A stretch of DNA of 64,000 nt from an uncultured Apibacter sp. (GCA_945280365.1 CALYQD010000013.1:1-64000); one strand, 5' to 3'; shown: positions 35,870 through 45,594, numbered from the stretch's first letter. The notes: a model not told the origin generated them from the sequence alone. A program made the numbers and translations.

Positions 35870-36152
35870 ATGAAAAAATTAAAGCTATTAATTATTGTTA
35901 TTGCAATAACGTTAACCTATTCATGTAACAATAATGATGAGGACAAATTCAAATCAATCACAGAATATTCTCGAATTAAGAATTAGAATTTTGTAAGAGT
36001 ATCCGGAGGACATTTCAATATTTCAAACATGCAAGTCGGATATTCCGTAATTAATAGGATATAAAATTACGAATTTAAACTTACAAGAAGATGAAGCCTT
36101 TACCATAACACCACAATCAGGCTGTCCAGTAGTTCATCAAATATTTAAATGA
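35870..36152 (+). pseudogene. eroded lipoprotein gene
   Basis: The start is intact: MKKLKLLIIVIAITLTYSC, a signal peptide with lipobox TYSC, then an acidic NNNDEDKFKS linker. The frame stops at 35984-35986 but continues in the same phase with NFVRVSGGHFNISNMQVGY before a second stop. A shifted frame then gives LNLQEDEAFTITPQSGCPVV. The downstream end is not defined. The family is not recognised; the features are those of a surface lipoprotein. Confidence 0.55.
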
Positions 36153-36585
36153 AGATTACAATTTATATTACCGAAATAAAAAAGTAGAAAAATTTTTTAC
36201 TCTCGATAAATAAGAGGAATTTACACTCCATATTATTAAAAAGCCCAAAAATTTCAGACATATATATGAGCTAAATTAAAAAAATATTTAAATCTAATAA
36301 GGTAAAGATTAAAGTCTTGAAGATCCTACTAAAAATTATAAACAGTTACAAAGATTTTATCAAATTCATGTAGCTAGCTGATGATGAAAAATCTTTAAAT
36401 TAAATTCTAAGACTATATCATATGCCATTTATCATTTAAAAGACATATATAGTAAACATCTATCGACAATATTCATACGGAATATAGATAACTGTTATGT
36501 TTTATACAATGTAAGTCGAAAACTGATTTTTTGTAAGATTAATAGTAAAAAATTAACTAATAAAAGCTTTACATAAATAAATGAT
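36153..36585. other. eroded A+T-rich sequence
   Basis: Stops are frequent in every frame. It probably holds the rest of the preceding lipoprotein remnant, but I cannot trace a frame with confidence. Confidence 0.35.
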
Positions 36586-37046
36586 ATGAAAAAATCAAAA
36601 TATGGATAGCTCCAATCTTATTAGGATCATGTTCCAACGATGACAATCGTCAATATAGGAGACAAAACTACAACAGTTGTATTAAAATGTCTTGCAACCC
36701 TTAATGTGCCACCCTATGGAGAATTAAAAGATTGTAACAAAAAATCATCTTTATGTTTAGAATAATGTAGATTTTAATGTTATGGATTATGATATTAATG
36801 ATTGATATAGTTATTAAGCAATCAATGGATTGTATTAAAAATTGTGAATTAAAATTAATTAAGGATACTTAAGAATATATTCCTCCTTCACAAAAAATGA
36901 TCAAGCACTACCATTTTTCTAATTCAAAATATAATTACGATGAAATCTTAGAAATAGATTTATCAAAGATAAAGATCAACCGATTAAAAAACAATTCGTT
37001 GTTAGAAATGGTGAATTCATTCGAAGACTTTCATAAAGAATATTGA
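36586..37046 (+). pseudogene. second eroded lipoprotein gene
   Basis: After an ATG and a frameshift the sequence reads IAPILLGSCSNDDNRQ, a lipoprotein signal with lipobox LGSC. A shifted frame gives GDKTTTVVLKCLATLNVPP. A third gives VIKQSMDCIKNCELKLIKD, stop, EYIPPSQKMIKHYHF and on to a 49-codon open tail (36897-37046) ending HKEY. Several Cys residues in the middle are notable. The family is not recognised. The next remnant begins in an ATGA overlap with its stop, so this was once an operon. Confidence 0.5.
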
Positions 37047-37102
37047 TGAAAACTCATTGCAATTACATTAGCTTTATCTCCTCTGGTTTTTAAGTTTAAG
37101 TA
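37045..37102 (+). pseudogene. signal-peptide remnant of a third exported protein
   Basis: A start ATG overlapping the preceding stop codon, followed after a one-base shift by LIAITLALSPLVFKFK and a stop, looks like the signal peptide of a lost exported protein. Nothing further can be read. Confidence 0.35.
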
Positions 37103-37176
37103 AAAACACTTGACCTGTTAAAGATTAGATATAATTTTTGAAATCAGTAGACAAAGGATTTATTTAGAATTATTAA

Positions 37177-37213
37177 AAAAAGGGATAATTGTACTTATAC
37201 AATTATCTTTTTT
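37177..37213 (+). terminator. terminator after the lipoprotein remnants
   Basis: A perfect 10-bp stem GATAATTGTA/TACAATTATC (37184-37193 with 37198-37207) is followed by TTTTTT. It survives although its genes have decayed. Confidence 0.75.
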
Positions 37214-37740
37214 ATTATTTAAGATTTACAAAGAGAGTTAATATAAATAAGAGCAAGTTTTAAAATAGATAACTTATAAATATTCATACTTATATGTTTT
37301 TATTTATGCGATATAGTAAACAATTATTGAAAAATTACTTATTATTTTTTAATAATAAATTATAATAATAGAAAATACTATATAATTTCATATATAAATA
37401 GTATATTTCGTTAAGAAAATTAAAGGCTTAATTAAACTAATCTAAAAAATAAATTAGTGTTTCTATTAATATGAAAAAATATTAATTTAATTTATAATTT
37501 TTTTTATATTTGGATACATCATATAAATAAACTAGTAAATGAATGCTTATTATGATAATATAATTAATTTTAATTAATTTATTTATTTTTGTTTTTTAAA
37601 TTTTAGGTAAAAATGCTTTTTTTGTTCTAAAAAATTATTTTATTTTTTATATATGTAAAATAAAAACATAAAATAAAGTATGTAATTTATATAATATATA
37701 TAAAGCCATATTTGTGAGATTATGAACTTATAATAAAAAT
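37214..37740. other. very A+T-rich spacer upstream of the phosphatase
   Basis: About 530 bases are almost entirely A and T, with stops in every frame and no recognisable gene. It must contain the phosphatase promoter, but no exact TAnnTTTG stands out; CATATTTG at about 37708-37715 is one base off. No tandem repeats or origin-like iterons were seen. Confidence 0.45.
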
Positions 37741-39411
37741 ATGAAAATAAGAAAAATTACTCTGATTTTGCTAACAATAATGACAGTTTACTCTTCATTA
37801 GGGGCGCAAAATAAATCTCAGGTCGAAAGGCCCAAACTTGTTGTAGGAATTATCGTAGATCAAATGAGATGGGATTATTTGTACCGATTGTATAATCGTT
37901 ATGGTAATGCAGGTTTTAGAAGGCTTTTAAATGAAGGCTTTTCATTTGAAAACTGTATGTTAAATTATATTCCTTCCTTCACTGCAATTGGACATAGCAC
38001 AGTATATTCAGGATCGGTACCTGCAATTCATGGTATTGCCGGGAATGATTTTATTGAACAAAGTACAGGAAGAAGCATTTATTGTACAGAAGACCCGAAG
38101 GTTAAAGGAGTAGGATTGGATGATCCCGAAAATAAAGTTGGGAAAATGTCTCCTCAGAATTTGAAAGTGTCTACAGTAACAGATCAATTGAAATATGCTA
38201 CTAATTTCAGATCAAAAGTAATTGGTGTATCACTGAAAGATAGAGGAAGCATTCTTCCTGCAGGTCATGCAGCTGACGCAGCTTATTGGTTTGATGCTAA
38301 AAGTGGTAAATGGATTACCAGTACTTATTACATGAATGAACTACCTAAGTGGCTAAAGGATTATAATGCTAAAAATATGCCTGAGAAATATCTTAATCAA
38401 GATTGGAATCCAACCTATCCGATTTCCACTTATATACAAAGTCCGGATATAAAATTATTAGGTAGTTATGAGATTGGATTTAAAGGCTATGATAACCTTA
38501 CATTCCCGATGAAAACTTCTCAAATGATGAAATCTTTAGGAGTAAAATTGATTCAATATACCCCTTATGGAAATACAATTACTACAGATATAGCTAAGTT
38601 GGCAATAGAGAATGAGAAGCTTGGAAATAATAAAACAGGAGAAACTGATTTTTTAGCTATCAGTTATTCTTCTCCTGATAAAATGGCACATCAATTTTCT
38701 ATAAACTCAATTTTAACAGAAGATTTATATATAAAGCTAGATCAGGAAATAGCGGATCTCTTAGGATATCTTGATACAAAAGTTGGAAAAGGAAATTATT
38801 TAGTGTTTTTAACTGCTGATCATGCGGCTACACCGAATGCTAAATTTATGAATGAAAATAAGATGTCAGGCGCTTTACATAGATTAACTCCGTATGAAAA
38901 GAAGTTAAATGATTATCTTAAAAATAAATTTGGAAGAGACGATTTAGTTAGAAATTTTAATAATTATCAAGTAAACTTTAATTATACTTCAATTAAAGAA
39001 GCGAATATAAATCTGGAAGATCTTAAATTAGAATGTATCAATTACCTTCAAGATGTAAAAGGTGTATTATACGCGGTTGATATGAAAAAAGTGGCTGTTG
39101 CTACAATTCCTCAATATATAAAAGAAAAAATTATTAATGGATATAATAGAGATTATTCAGGTGAAATACAAATAATCTTAGATGCCGGAACTTACGATTT
39201 GGAATATCATCCTACCAAAGGAGGTACCCACGGTACTTGGGGACCGGACGATGCGCATATTCCTTTTGTATTAATGGGATGGAAAATACCTCATGGTAGT
39301 ACTTCAGATGAAGTTTATATGACTGATATTGCTCCGACAATTTCTTCTTTATTAAAAATACAAATGCCTAGCGGTTCTATAGGTAAACCGGTAGATTATA
39401 AAATGAAATAA
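37741..39411 (+). CDS. PafA-type alkaline phosphatase
   Basis: A secreted, metal-dependent phosphomonoesterase of the alkaline phosphatase superfamily, resembling PafA of Flavobacteriia. Residues 1-22 are a signal peptide ending SLGAQ. Asp40 in IIVDQMRWDY is the first metal ligand and Thr81 in PSFTAIGHS is the nucleophile (Thr, not Ser, as in PafA). SLKDRGSILPAGH supplies the Lys/Arg pair that binds the substrate phosphate, and TADHAATPN and GGTHGTWG supply the remaining metal ligands. The length of 556 aa matches. A porin follows, suggesting phosphate scavenging. Confidence 0.88.
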   Translation: MKIRKITLILLTIMTVYSSLGAQNKSQVERPKLVVGIIVDQMRWDYLYRLYNRYGNAGFRRLLNEGFSFENCMLNYIPSFTAIGHSTVYSGSVPAIHGIAGNDFIEQSTGRSIYCTEDPKVKGVGLDDPENKVGKMSPQNLKVSTVTDQLKYATNFRSKVIGVSLKDRGSILPAGHAADAAYWFDAKSGKWITSTYYMNELPKWLKDYNAKNMPEKYLNQDWNPTYPISTYIQSPDIKLLGSYEIGFKGYDNLTFPMKTSQMMKSLGVKLIQYTPYGNTITTDIAKLAIENEKLGNNKTGETDFLAISYSSPDKMAHQFSINSILTEDLYIKLDQEIADLLGYLDTKVGKGNYLVFLTADHAATPNAKFMNENKMSGALHRLTPYEKKLNDYLKNKFGRDDLVRNFNNYQVNFNYTSIKEANINLEDLKLECINYLQDVKGVLYAVDMKKVAVATIPQYIKEKIINGYNRDYSGEIQIILDAGTYDLEYHPTKGGTHGTWGPDDAHIPFVLMGWKIPHGSTSDEVYMTDIAPTISSLLKIQMPSGSIGKPVDYKMK

Positions 39412-39420
39412 TAATCGTTC

Positions 39421-39455
39421 TATTTCCTCTGTACAAAAATAGTATAGAGGAAATA
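39421..39455 (+). promoter_or_regulatory. hairpin covering the ribosome-binding region of the porin gene
   Basis: A 14-bp stem (one G-U pair), 39421-39434 with 39442-39455, has a 7-base A-rich loop. Its right arm holds AGAGGAAAT, the only good ribosome-binding sequence before the porin start. It may lower porin translation relative to the phosphatase or act as a leaky terminator. Confidence 0.55.
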
Positions 39456-39474
39456 TTTTATGTTCTTACTGATT

Positions 39475-40662
39475 ATGAATAAAAAAATTTTGCTTTATAT
39501 TTTATCTCTATTTTTTGTAGATAATTTTATTAATTCACAAACATTGGAAATAAAAACTGGTCCGGATAATGAAGATAAAGTTAAAGTAACAATGGGAGGT
39601 CGTATAGCCTTCGATGGAGCTCTTTATTTTGATGATAAAACAACGTTAGGAAACGGAATGACCATATCCGATGTGCGTTTGACCACAAAAATGCAATATA
39701 AGAAATGGGATGCGAAAATAGATTTTGGTTTTGCAGATAAAAAGGTAAATACTAAAGATATACATTTAATTTATAATATTAATGAAAATTCATGGGTAAA
39801 ATTAGGGTATGCAGGAGAGCAGCTTGGATTGGAAAACTGGGAAAGTACAGCTTGGCAAAAATTTATGACTCCCGCATCGAGTTCACAAGTTTTCGGGTCT
39901 GGACGACAACTGGGGCTAACTTATGTTAAATGGAATAAAAGAATCTATGTTAGCGGTGGATTCTATTCTGACAATGATGCTCTTTCCAACAGTAAAGAAG
40001 GAAATCAAGGATACGCTTGCGTTAGTAAATTTTCCTATGATCCTTTAAGCTCTAACGGTAATATTCTACATCTAGGAATTTCAGGAGAATATAGAACCGG
40101 TAATCGTGATGGTTTAGATGAGAATAATAAAACCAAAAGAATAATGAATTATTCTGGTGATCTTATTACTAAGGTTGAAAAAAAGAAACCATTAGATTTC
40201 ACAATTACTAATGTTAAAGATCAATACCGATTTGTAACAGAGCTACTTGCTACTACAGGGCCCATTTTTTTATTGGGAGAATATTATAACTTACATGTTA
40301 ATAGAAAAAAATATTATCATTCGTATAATGCTGGTGGATTCTACATACAATCCGGTGTGTTAATTTTTGGAGATAAGACCTATAGATATAATTTAGGAGA
40401 CAGAAGATTGAAAAGACCAGATGGTAAAACTCTTGAAATGGCAGTAAGATATGATCATACGGATCTTAATGATGGGGTTTATCAAACGGAAATTTTAAAA
40501 GGAGGAAGGATGAGTGATGTATCGGTAGCCTTAAATTATTATGTAAATAAATATATAGGTTTTAAGCTTAATTATTCGAATGTCAATTTAGGAGTTTATA
40601 ATAATTACGGGAATAAAGAAAACATTAACTTGATACAAGGAAGAGTTATTGTTGTATTTTAA
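39475..40662 (+). CDS. OprO/OprP-like porin
   Basis: A predicted 16-stranded outer-membrane porin of the phosphate-selective O/P family. A signal peptide (MNKKILLYILSLFF, ending NSQ) is followed by the early MGGRIAFDGALYFD strand. Alternating amphipathic strands continue to the C-terminal aromatic residue (IVVF). I chose the second ATG because MNKK is a typical signal-peptide start; an ATG at 39460 would add five residues and sits closer to the AGAGG sequence. It lies 63 bases behind the PafA-type gene, with a hairpin between. The pairing suggests uptake of phosphate released by the phosphatase. Confidence 0.78.
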   Translation: MNKKILLYILSLFFVDNFINSQTLEIKTGPDNEDKVKVTMGGRIAFDGALYFDDKTTLGNGMTISDVRLTTKMQYKKWDAKIDFGFADKKVNTKDIHLIYNINENSWVKLGYAGEQLGLENWESTAWQKFMTPASSSQVFGSGRQLGLTYVKWNKRIYVSGGFYSDNDALSNSKEGNQGYACVSKFSYDPLSSNGNILHLGISGEYRTGNRDGLDENNKTKRIMNYSGDLITKVEKKKPLDFTITNVKDQYRFVTELLATTGPIFLLGEYYNLHVNRKKYYHSYNAGGFYIQSGVLIFGDKTYRYNLGDRRLKRPDGKTLEMAVRYDHTDLNDGVYQTEILKGGRMSDVSVALNYYVNKYIGFKLNYSNVNLGVYNNYGNKENINLIQGRVIVVF

Positions 40663-40721
40663 TACCTCAAACAGATAAATTGGGTAAATTAATACATTAT
40701 GAAATAAAAAAATACAAATAA

Positions 40722-41231
40722 TTATAAATTTTGATTGATTATAGAATCAAGTTCCTTTTCATTAAGTGACCGTTCTTTGAATAAAATTTTTATGCCCTTC
40801 TTATAAAAAGCTGTTGCGGGTATACTACCTGCCCAAGAAGGATCTATTGAAGGAATCCATTCCTCAATATTTTTAAGATCATTTATGAGATAGACTTCAG
40901 TACTTATGGAATATTTTTTAATAAATTTTTTAACAAACTCTATATTTTCTCCCTGATTTAAATTAATTAAGACCATCTTGTAACCAACATTATTTTTATA
41001 TTTTTCGTTTATTTTCATAAATGTCGGAATTTCCATCACACAAGGCATGCACCAAGTAGCCCAAAAATTTACAACTAAAAGTTTGTCATCATTCTTTTTA
41101 ATGATTTCCTTTAAATCTGAAAAAGCAATTACTTTTATATTTTTTATACTATCGGTTGAAGCAAGTTTCTGAGCTTTTCCTATCCAAATGGATAAAATAA
41201 AAAAAATAATTGCATAAAATCTTTTTACCAT
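40722..41231 (-). CDS. TlpA-like thioredoxin-fold protein
   Basis: A periplasmic thiol-disulfide oxidoreductase of the TlpA/ResA type. A signal peptide (residues 1-20, ending GKAQ) is followed by a thioredoxin fold with NFWATWCMPC, the redox Cys pair being Cys61 and Cys64, and a cis-Pro in SIPATAFY. At 169 aa it is compact. It is the last gene of the folE-cysS-lipoprotein set, 75 bases behind the small lipoprotein. The role may be reduction of periplasmic disulfides, for example in cytochrome c or lipoprotein maturation; the substrate is unknown. Confidence 0.87.
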   Translation of the reverse strand: MVKRFYAIIFFILSIWIGKAQKLASTDSIKNIKVIAFSDLKEIIKKNDDKLLVVNFWATWCMPCVMEIPTFMKINEKYKNNVGYKMVLINLNQGENIEFVKKFIKKYSISTEVYLINDLKNIEEWIPSIDPSWAGSIPATAFYKKGIKILFKERSLNEKELDSIINQNL

Positions 41232-41306
41232 AAAACGATCAAAAAGGTTTATAACTTATCAATTAAGATTTTTAAAGTGTTATTATATAGGACTGAGTAT
41301 CAAATT

Positions 41307-41672
41307 TTATTTACTCAGTTCAATATATTGATATTCGTAAATAGGAAGGGACATAGGGTTGGTTTCATCATAATAGATAGATAAAGAATCACCAATCTTG
41401 CTCTTATCCTCTGGCATTTTTCTGATAATTGTAGAATGTAAGTTTCCTTTATCATCTCTATAAATGATATTCCATACATTAATCTTTTCATTTGCAATAG
41501 AAACCTCACTTTGTTCACCGGTAATTTTAGCTTTTGCTTTTTTAGAAGCAGCTACATTCATAACATTTTCAGGAGCAATAACAGTTGCAGTTTCTTTTTT
41601 AGTTATTTTCGAGCAGCCGTAAAATGCAGCTAACTGAAATAAAATAATTGTCAAGTAACCGAATTTTTTCAT
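41307..41672 (-). CDS. small lipoprotein, 121 aa
   Basis: The family is not recognised. The N terminus is a lipoprotein signal with lipobox FYGC (Cys20), followed by a Lys/Thr/Ala-rich linker (about 21-55) and a beta-rich domain ending in YEYQYIELSK. It is placed 18 bases behind cysS and ahead of the TlpA-like gene, so it is probably cotranscribed. The mature protein has no further cysteines. Confidence 0.8.
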   Translation of the reverse strand: MKKFGYLTIILFQLAAFYGCSKITKKETATVIAPENVMNVAASKKAKAKITGEQSEVSIANEKINVWNIIYRDDKGNLHSTIIRKMPEDKSKIGDSLSIYYDETNPMSLPIYEYQYIELSK

Positions 41673-41690
41673 TGTTTTATAATAATTTAA

Positions 41691-43169
41691 TTATTCAATT
41701 TCATAAGTAGTTCCTTCTTTCCCGTCTTTAAGAACAATACCGGATTCTGATAAACGATTACGTATTTCATCGGATAATGCCCAGTCCTTTTCAAGCCTTG
41801 CTTTAGTTCTTAAGTCAATAAGCACTTTCATGGCATGATCCAACTTACTATTATCGTTTAATGTATCAGAAAGTAGCTCTAATCCGAGAATATCATAAAA
41901 AAAAGAATGAAGAGCAGTTTTTAATTTATTTAAATCAGTAGCGGTTAGTGTTTCATTTTTTAATTCTAAATTATTTATAAGTTTAGCTATATCGAATAAA
42001 AGAGAAATTAATACCGGAGTATTAAAATCATCATTCAATGCAGTATAGCAATTATCAATCCATTCATCAATATTATAGCTTGAAACTTCTGAACCATCTA
42101 GTGAAGGTATCTTTTCAATAGCTGATGTTAGCCGAAAAAATCCTTTTTCTGCTGCCACTATTGCATCGTTAGACAAATCTAATACGCTTCTATAATGAGC
42201 TTGTAAAAAGAAAAAACGAACAATTATCGGATGAAAAGGCTTTTCAATAAAATTATTATTACCGTTAAATAATTCTTCAGGTAAAATAGTATTTCCTGTA
42301 GACTTACTCATCTTTTGTCCATTTAAAGTAAGCATATTGGTATGAAGCCAATAATTTACAGGTTCTTCACCAAAAGAGCCTTTCGCTTGGGCTATTTCGC
42401 ATTCATGATGAGGAAATTTTAGATCCATGCCTCCTCCGTGAATATCAAACTTTTTACCTAAATATTTGGTGCTCATAGCAGTACATTCCAAATGCCAACC
42501 CGGGAATCCATTTCCCCACGGAGAGGGCCATCTCATAATATGTTCAGGAGAAGCATTTTTCCATAAAGCAAAATCTTGAGGATTTCTCTTTTCTCCCTGG
42601 CCATCCAAATCGCGAGTATTGGCAATCATGTCTTCAATCTTTCTTCCACTCAGTTCGCCATAATTTCCCCCTTCCGAATCAAATTTATTGACATCAAAAT
42701 ATACTGAGCCGTTTATCTCATAAGCTAATCCTTTATCTATTAATTTTTTTATAAGTTCTATTTGTTCTACAATATGACCAGTAGCAGTAGGTTCTATATC
42801 CGGAGGAAGCATATTAAATAAGTCTAAAACTTTATGAAAATTAAGCGTATACTTTTGAACTACTTCCATGGGTTCAATTCTTTCCAAACGGGCACGACTG
42901 GATATCTTATCTTCGGAATTATCATCTGTAAGATGCCCGGCATCAGTAATATTTCTAACATATCTTACTTTATATCCTAAATGTCGCAGATATCTGTTAA
43001 TTACATCAAATGATAAAAAAGTACGACAATTTCCCAAATGTACTTTGTTATATACAGTCGGTCCGCATATATACATTCCTACAAATCCTTCATGTAAAGG
43101 GGTAAATATTTCTTTTTTTCCGTGTAAAGAATTGTATAATTTTATTTGATTATTCAGATAGTTACGCAT
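41691..43169 (-). CDS. cysS: cysteine-tRNA ligase
   Basis: A class I aminoacyl-tRNA synthetase. The zinc-binding Cys lies in [20 protein letters not shown], which includes the HIGH-type motif [18 protein letters not shown] and [10 protein letters not shown] supply the other Zn ligands, and KMSKSTGN is the second nucleotide motif. The DALR-type helical domain and a short C-terminal domain complete 492 aa, normal length. It is separated from folE by 2 bases, so the two are translationally coupled or at least cotranscribed. Confidence 0.97.
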   Translation of the reverse strand: MRNYLNNQIKLYNSLHGKKEIFTPLHEGFVGMYICGPTVYNKVHLGNCRTFLSFDVINRYLRHLGYKVRYVRNITDAGHLTDDNSEDKISSRARLERIEPMEVVQKYTLNFHKVLDLFNMLPPDIEPTATGHIVEQIELIKKLIDKGLAYEINGSVYFDVNKFDSEGGNYGELSGRKIEDMIANTRDLDGQGEKRNPQDFALWKNASPEHIMRWPSPWGNGFPGWHLECTAMSTKYLGKKFDIHGGGMDLKFPHHECEIAQAKGSFGEEPVNYWLHTNMLTLNGQKMSKSTGNTILPEELFNGNNNFIEKPFHPIIVRFFFLQAHYRSVLDLSNDAIVAAEKGFFRLTSAIEKIPSLDGSEVSSYNIDEWIDNCYTALNDDFNTPVLISLLFDIAKLINNLELKNETLTATDLNKLKTALHSFFYDILGLELLSDTLNDNSKLDHAMKVLIDLRTKARLEKDWALSDEIRNRLSESGIVLKDGKEGTTYEIE

Positions 43170-43171
43170 AA

Positions 43172-43840
43172 TTAAATTTTAAAATGAGAATCAATCCCAA
43201 TATAATGTAAAAATTCTTGTCTTGTTGTCGGATTATTTAAAAAAATGCCACTTAGCTCCGCGGTTACTGTGCTACTTTCCGTATCCTGTATTCCTCTGGA
43301 ATTTACGCATAAATGCTTGGCATCGATTACACAAGCCACATTATTTGTGTTCAACACCTCTTTTAAAGCTTCAACAATCTGTCTGGTTAAACGCTCTTGA
43401 ACTTGGGGTCTTCTGGAATAATAGTTTACAATTCGATTTATTTTAGATAAGCCGATGACTTTTCCGTTTGAAAAATATGCCACATGAGCTCTTCCTATAA
43501 TAGGCAGAAAATGATGCTCACAGGTTGAATAAACAGTAATGTCTTTTTCAATCAACATTTGACGATACTTATAACTATTTTTGAATGTAGATACTTCGGG
43601 TTTATTTTCGGGAAGTAGACCTCCAAAAATTTCATTAACGTACATTTTTGCAACTCTTTTAGGCGTATCTTTCAAACTATCATCATTCATATCCAAGCCA
43701 AGAATTTGCATGATCTTAGCAAAATGATCCTGAATAGCTTTTTGCTTTTCTTCAGGAGATAAAACAAATGCATCCGATCGAATAGGTGTGTATTCTGTAT
43801 GTGAAAAATGTTCAAGTTCTTCGTCTTCTTTATTAAACAT
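43172..43840 (-). CDS. folE: GTP cyclohydrolase I
   Basis: The first step of folate (and pterin) synthesis: GTP to dihydroneopterin triphosphate. The zinc ligands are Cys/His in [18 protein letters not shown] and the second Cys in [35 protein letters not shown] is the signature helix. The 222-aa product has the usual acidic N-terminal extension before the catalytic core. It is the first gene of the folE-cysS transcript, with a -7 element upstream. Confidence 0.97.
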   Translation of the reverse strand: MFNKEDEELEHFSHTEYTPIRSDAFVLSPEEKQKAIQDHFAKIMQILGLDMNDDSLKDTPKRVAKMYVNEIFGGLLPENKPEVSTFKNSYKYRQMLIEKDITVYSTCEHHFLPIIGRAHVAYFSNGKVIGLSKINRIVNYYSRRPQVQERLTRQIVEALKEVLNTNNVACVIDAKHLCVNSRGIQDTESSTVTAELSGIFLNNPTTRQEFLHYIGIDSHFKI

Positions 43841-43863
43841 AATAAAAAAAATCTAAATTTCTA

Positions 43864-43871
43864 CAAAAATA
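43864..43871 (-). promoter_or_regulatory. -7 element for folE-cysS
   Basis: The minus strand reads TATTTTTG, matching TAnnTTTG, 23 bases upstream of folE. Confidence 0.5.
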
Positions 43872-43949
43872 AGTTTTTTTGGTTGAAAACCATTACAATA
43901 TTGAAATGCAACTAATCATTTTTAAAATAAAAATTTAAAATAAAAACGG

Positions 43950-43957
43950 TATCTTTG
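43950..43957 (+). promoter_or_regulatory. -7 element for the Cys-rich membrane protein gene
   Basis: TATCTTTG matches TAnnTTTG, 30 bases upstream of the GTG start at 43988. It is divergent from the folE promoter. Confidence 0.55.
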
Positions 43958-43987
43958 CATAGATTTAATCTAAATAGTCAACTGATT

Positions 43988-44131
43988 GTGAATATTTATC
44001 TTCAATATACATTTGTGACAATTACTTTACTATTTGCCGTATGGTATTTGATAAAACTATTTAAGGATACTTTTTTTTCCAAAAAGAAAAAATGTGGAGG
44101 AGGAGCCAATTGTAAATGTGGCAGAGATTAG
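43988..44131 (+). CDS. small Cys-rich membrane protein, FeoB-associated type
   Basis: A 47-codon gene with a GTG start. It encodes one transmembrane helix (about residues 8-25), a Lys-rich SKKKKC junction, and a tail with glycine and three cysteines (CGGGANCKCGRD). This is the layout of the short FeoB-associated Cys-rich membrane proteins often found in Bacteroidota and Firmicutes near feoB. Here it is about 36 kb from feoAB and next to a YkvA-like gene. A promoter lies in the right place. I infer a role in Fe(II) handling from family knowledge only; it could also be an unrelated small metal-binding peptide. Confidence 0.7.
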   Translation: MNIYLQYTFVTITLLFAVWYLIKLFKDTFFSKKKKCGGGANCKCGRD

Positions 44132-44178
44132 GTTTTGGAATAAAAATTGATTTTTATTAGTCAGTCAAGAATCTTGAT

Positions 44179-44493
44179 ATGAAAGGAAAACATTTACTAG
44201 GAATAGTTTCTAAGGATAAAAATTTTATATCCAAAATTCCTATTTTATTCAGGATGCTAAAAGCGTCCTTAAAAGGAAAATATAAGCCAGGTTTCAAAAA
44301 TCTGTTTATATTTACTTTTTTACTACTCTATATAATATCTCCCATTGACCTTATACCCGATTTTTTGGTAGGGATAGGAATTTTGGATGATTTAACAATC
44401 GCCTATTTTGCTTTCTCCAAATTATTTAAGGAAGTAGATAAATATTTGGTATGGGAAAATCGAAATCACTATACTAGTATTATTGAACAATAA
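44179..44493 (+). CDS. YkvA-like DUF1232 membrane protein
   Basis: A small membrane protein with the DUF1232 signature YIISPIDLIPDFLVGIGILDDL (two short hydrophobic segments around a PIDLIPD motif) at about residues 54-75. It is preceded by a basic amphipathic N-terminal half. At 104 aa it is typical. Function is unknown. The stop codon is immediately followed by the miaA start region, so the two are probably cotranscribed. Confidence 0.85.
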   Translation: MKGKHLLGIVSKDKNFISKIPILFRMLKASLKGKYKPGFKNLFIFTFLLLYIISPIDLIPDFLVGIGILDDLTIAYFAFSKLFKEVDKYLVWENRNHYTSIIEQ

Positions 44494-44494
44494 T

Positions 44495-45397
44495 ATGAAA
44501 ATTTTATTTTCTATTGTTGGCCCTACAGGAATTGGTAAAACTTCTCTTTCAATTATATTAGCACAAAGACTAAATACGGAAATTATTTCTTGTGACAGCA
44601 GACAATTTTATCGGGAGATGAAAATCGGTACGGCTTCTCCATCCTTAGAAGAATTATCTTTAGTTTCACATCATTTCATAAATAATTTAAGTATAGATCA
44701 AGAATATTCAGTAGGGGATTTTGAAAAAGATGCTCTAAAAAAGATTTCCGAACTTTTTGATAAGTATAATCAATTGATTATGGTTGGAGGCTCTGGGCTA
44801 TATGAAAAAGCGGTAAATGAGGGCTTAGATTATTTTCCCGATATAGATCCTAATATTAGAAAAGAATTAATTAAGGAATTTCAAGAAAAAGGATTGGATT
44901 ATTTACAAGATGAATTGAAAAAGAATGATCCAGAATATTATGCAGAAGTAGATTGTAGCAATCCTACGCGCATGATACGAGCATTGGAAATTTTCAGGGG
45001 GACCGGTCGACCTTACAGTTCCTTTAGAAATAATTTACTAAGAAAAAGAAATTTTTCTACCGTAAAAATTGGATTAACGGCTCCTCGAGAAATTATATAC
45101 GATAAAATAAACAAAAGGGTAGACTTAATGATTGAAAATGGTCTATTAGAAGAAGTGATTTCTTTAAAAAATTATAGGCATAAGAATGCCCTTCAAACGG
45201 TCGGATATAAAGAATTATTTGAGTATCTCGATGGGAATATTTCATTAGAATTTGCTATAGAAGAAATAAAGAAAAATAGTCGTAGATATGCCAAAAGACA
45301 GTTAACCTGGTATAGAAAAGATGAATCTGTGCATTGGTTTAACTATCTAAATACGGATGAAATCATAGATTTTGCCATGAAGATAATTGATCAATAA
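44495..45397 (+). CDS. miaA: tRNA dimethylallyltransferase
   Basis: Adds a dimethylallyl group to A37 of tRNAs reading UNN codons. The P-loop GPTGIGKTSLS is near the N terminus, followed by SCDSRQFYREMKIGTA, VGGSGLYEKAV and LTWYRKDESVHWF near the C terminus. The ATG at 44495 gives 300 aa; an upstream TTG would add four residues and overlap the YkvA-like gene, which I consider wrong. It is cotranscribed with the YkvA-like gene. Confidence 0.95.
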   Translation: MKILFSIVGPTGIGKTSLSIILAQRLNTEIISCDSRQFYREMKIGTASPSLEELSLVSHHFINNLSIDQEYSVGDFEKDALKKISELFDKYNQLIMVGGSGLYEKAVNEGLDYFPDIDPNIRKELIKEFQEKGLDYLQDELKKNDPEYYAEVDCSNPTRMIRALEIFRGTGRPYSSFRNNLLRKRNFSTVKIGLTAPREIIYDKINKRVDLMIENGLLEEVISLKNYRHKNALQTVGYKELFEYLDGNISLEFAIEEIKKNSRRYAKRQLTWYRKDESVHWFNYLNTDEIIDFAMKIIDQ

Positions 45398-45549
45398 ATT
45401 GAAGTAAAATTATATCAAATTTTATTATTAATTATAAAATATTATCTATTAAGTTATTGCGCTATTCTCCAAATACTATAAAGTATTTTAATTCATTTTC
45501 AAAGGATAGGGATTTAAAATTTTAATTTACTTATCTCTTGAAAGAATAA

Positions 45550-45577
45550 AAAATCAGGATAGCAATATCCTGATTTT
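45550..45577. terminator. bidirectional terminator between miaA and the alcohol dehydrogenase gene
   Basis: A 12-bp perfect stem AAAATCAGGATA/TATCCTGATTTT with a GCAA loop lies between convergent genes. A/T runs on both sides allow it to work for both strands. Confidence 0.8.
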
Positions 45578-45594
45578 AATTAATTGATATTTTC

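Noticed and set aside
37214..37740. Replication origin in the very A+T-rich spacer
   Set aside because: No DnaA-box cluster, iterons or dnaA/dnaN neighbours are visible.
44483..44494. TTG start for miaA
   Set aside because: It overlaps the preceding gene; the ATG at 44495 gives the normal MiaA N terminus just before the P-loop.
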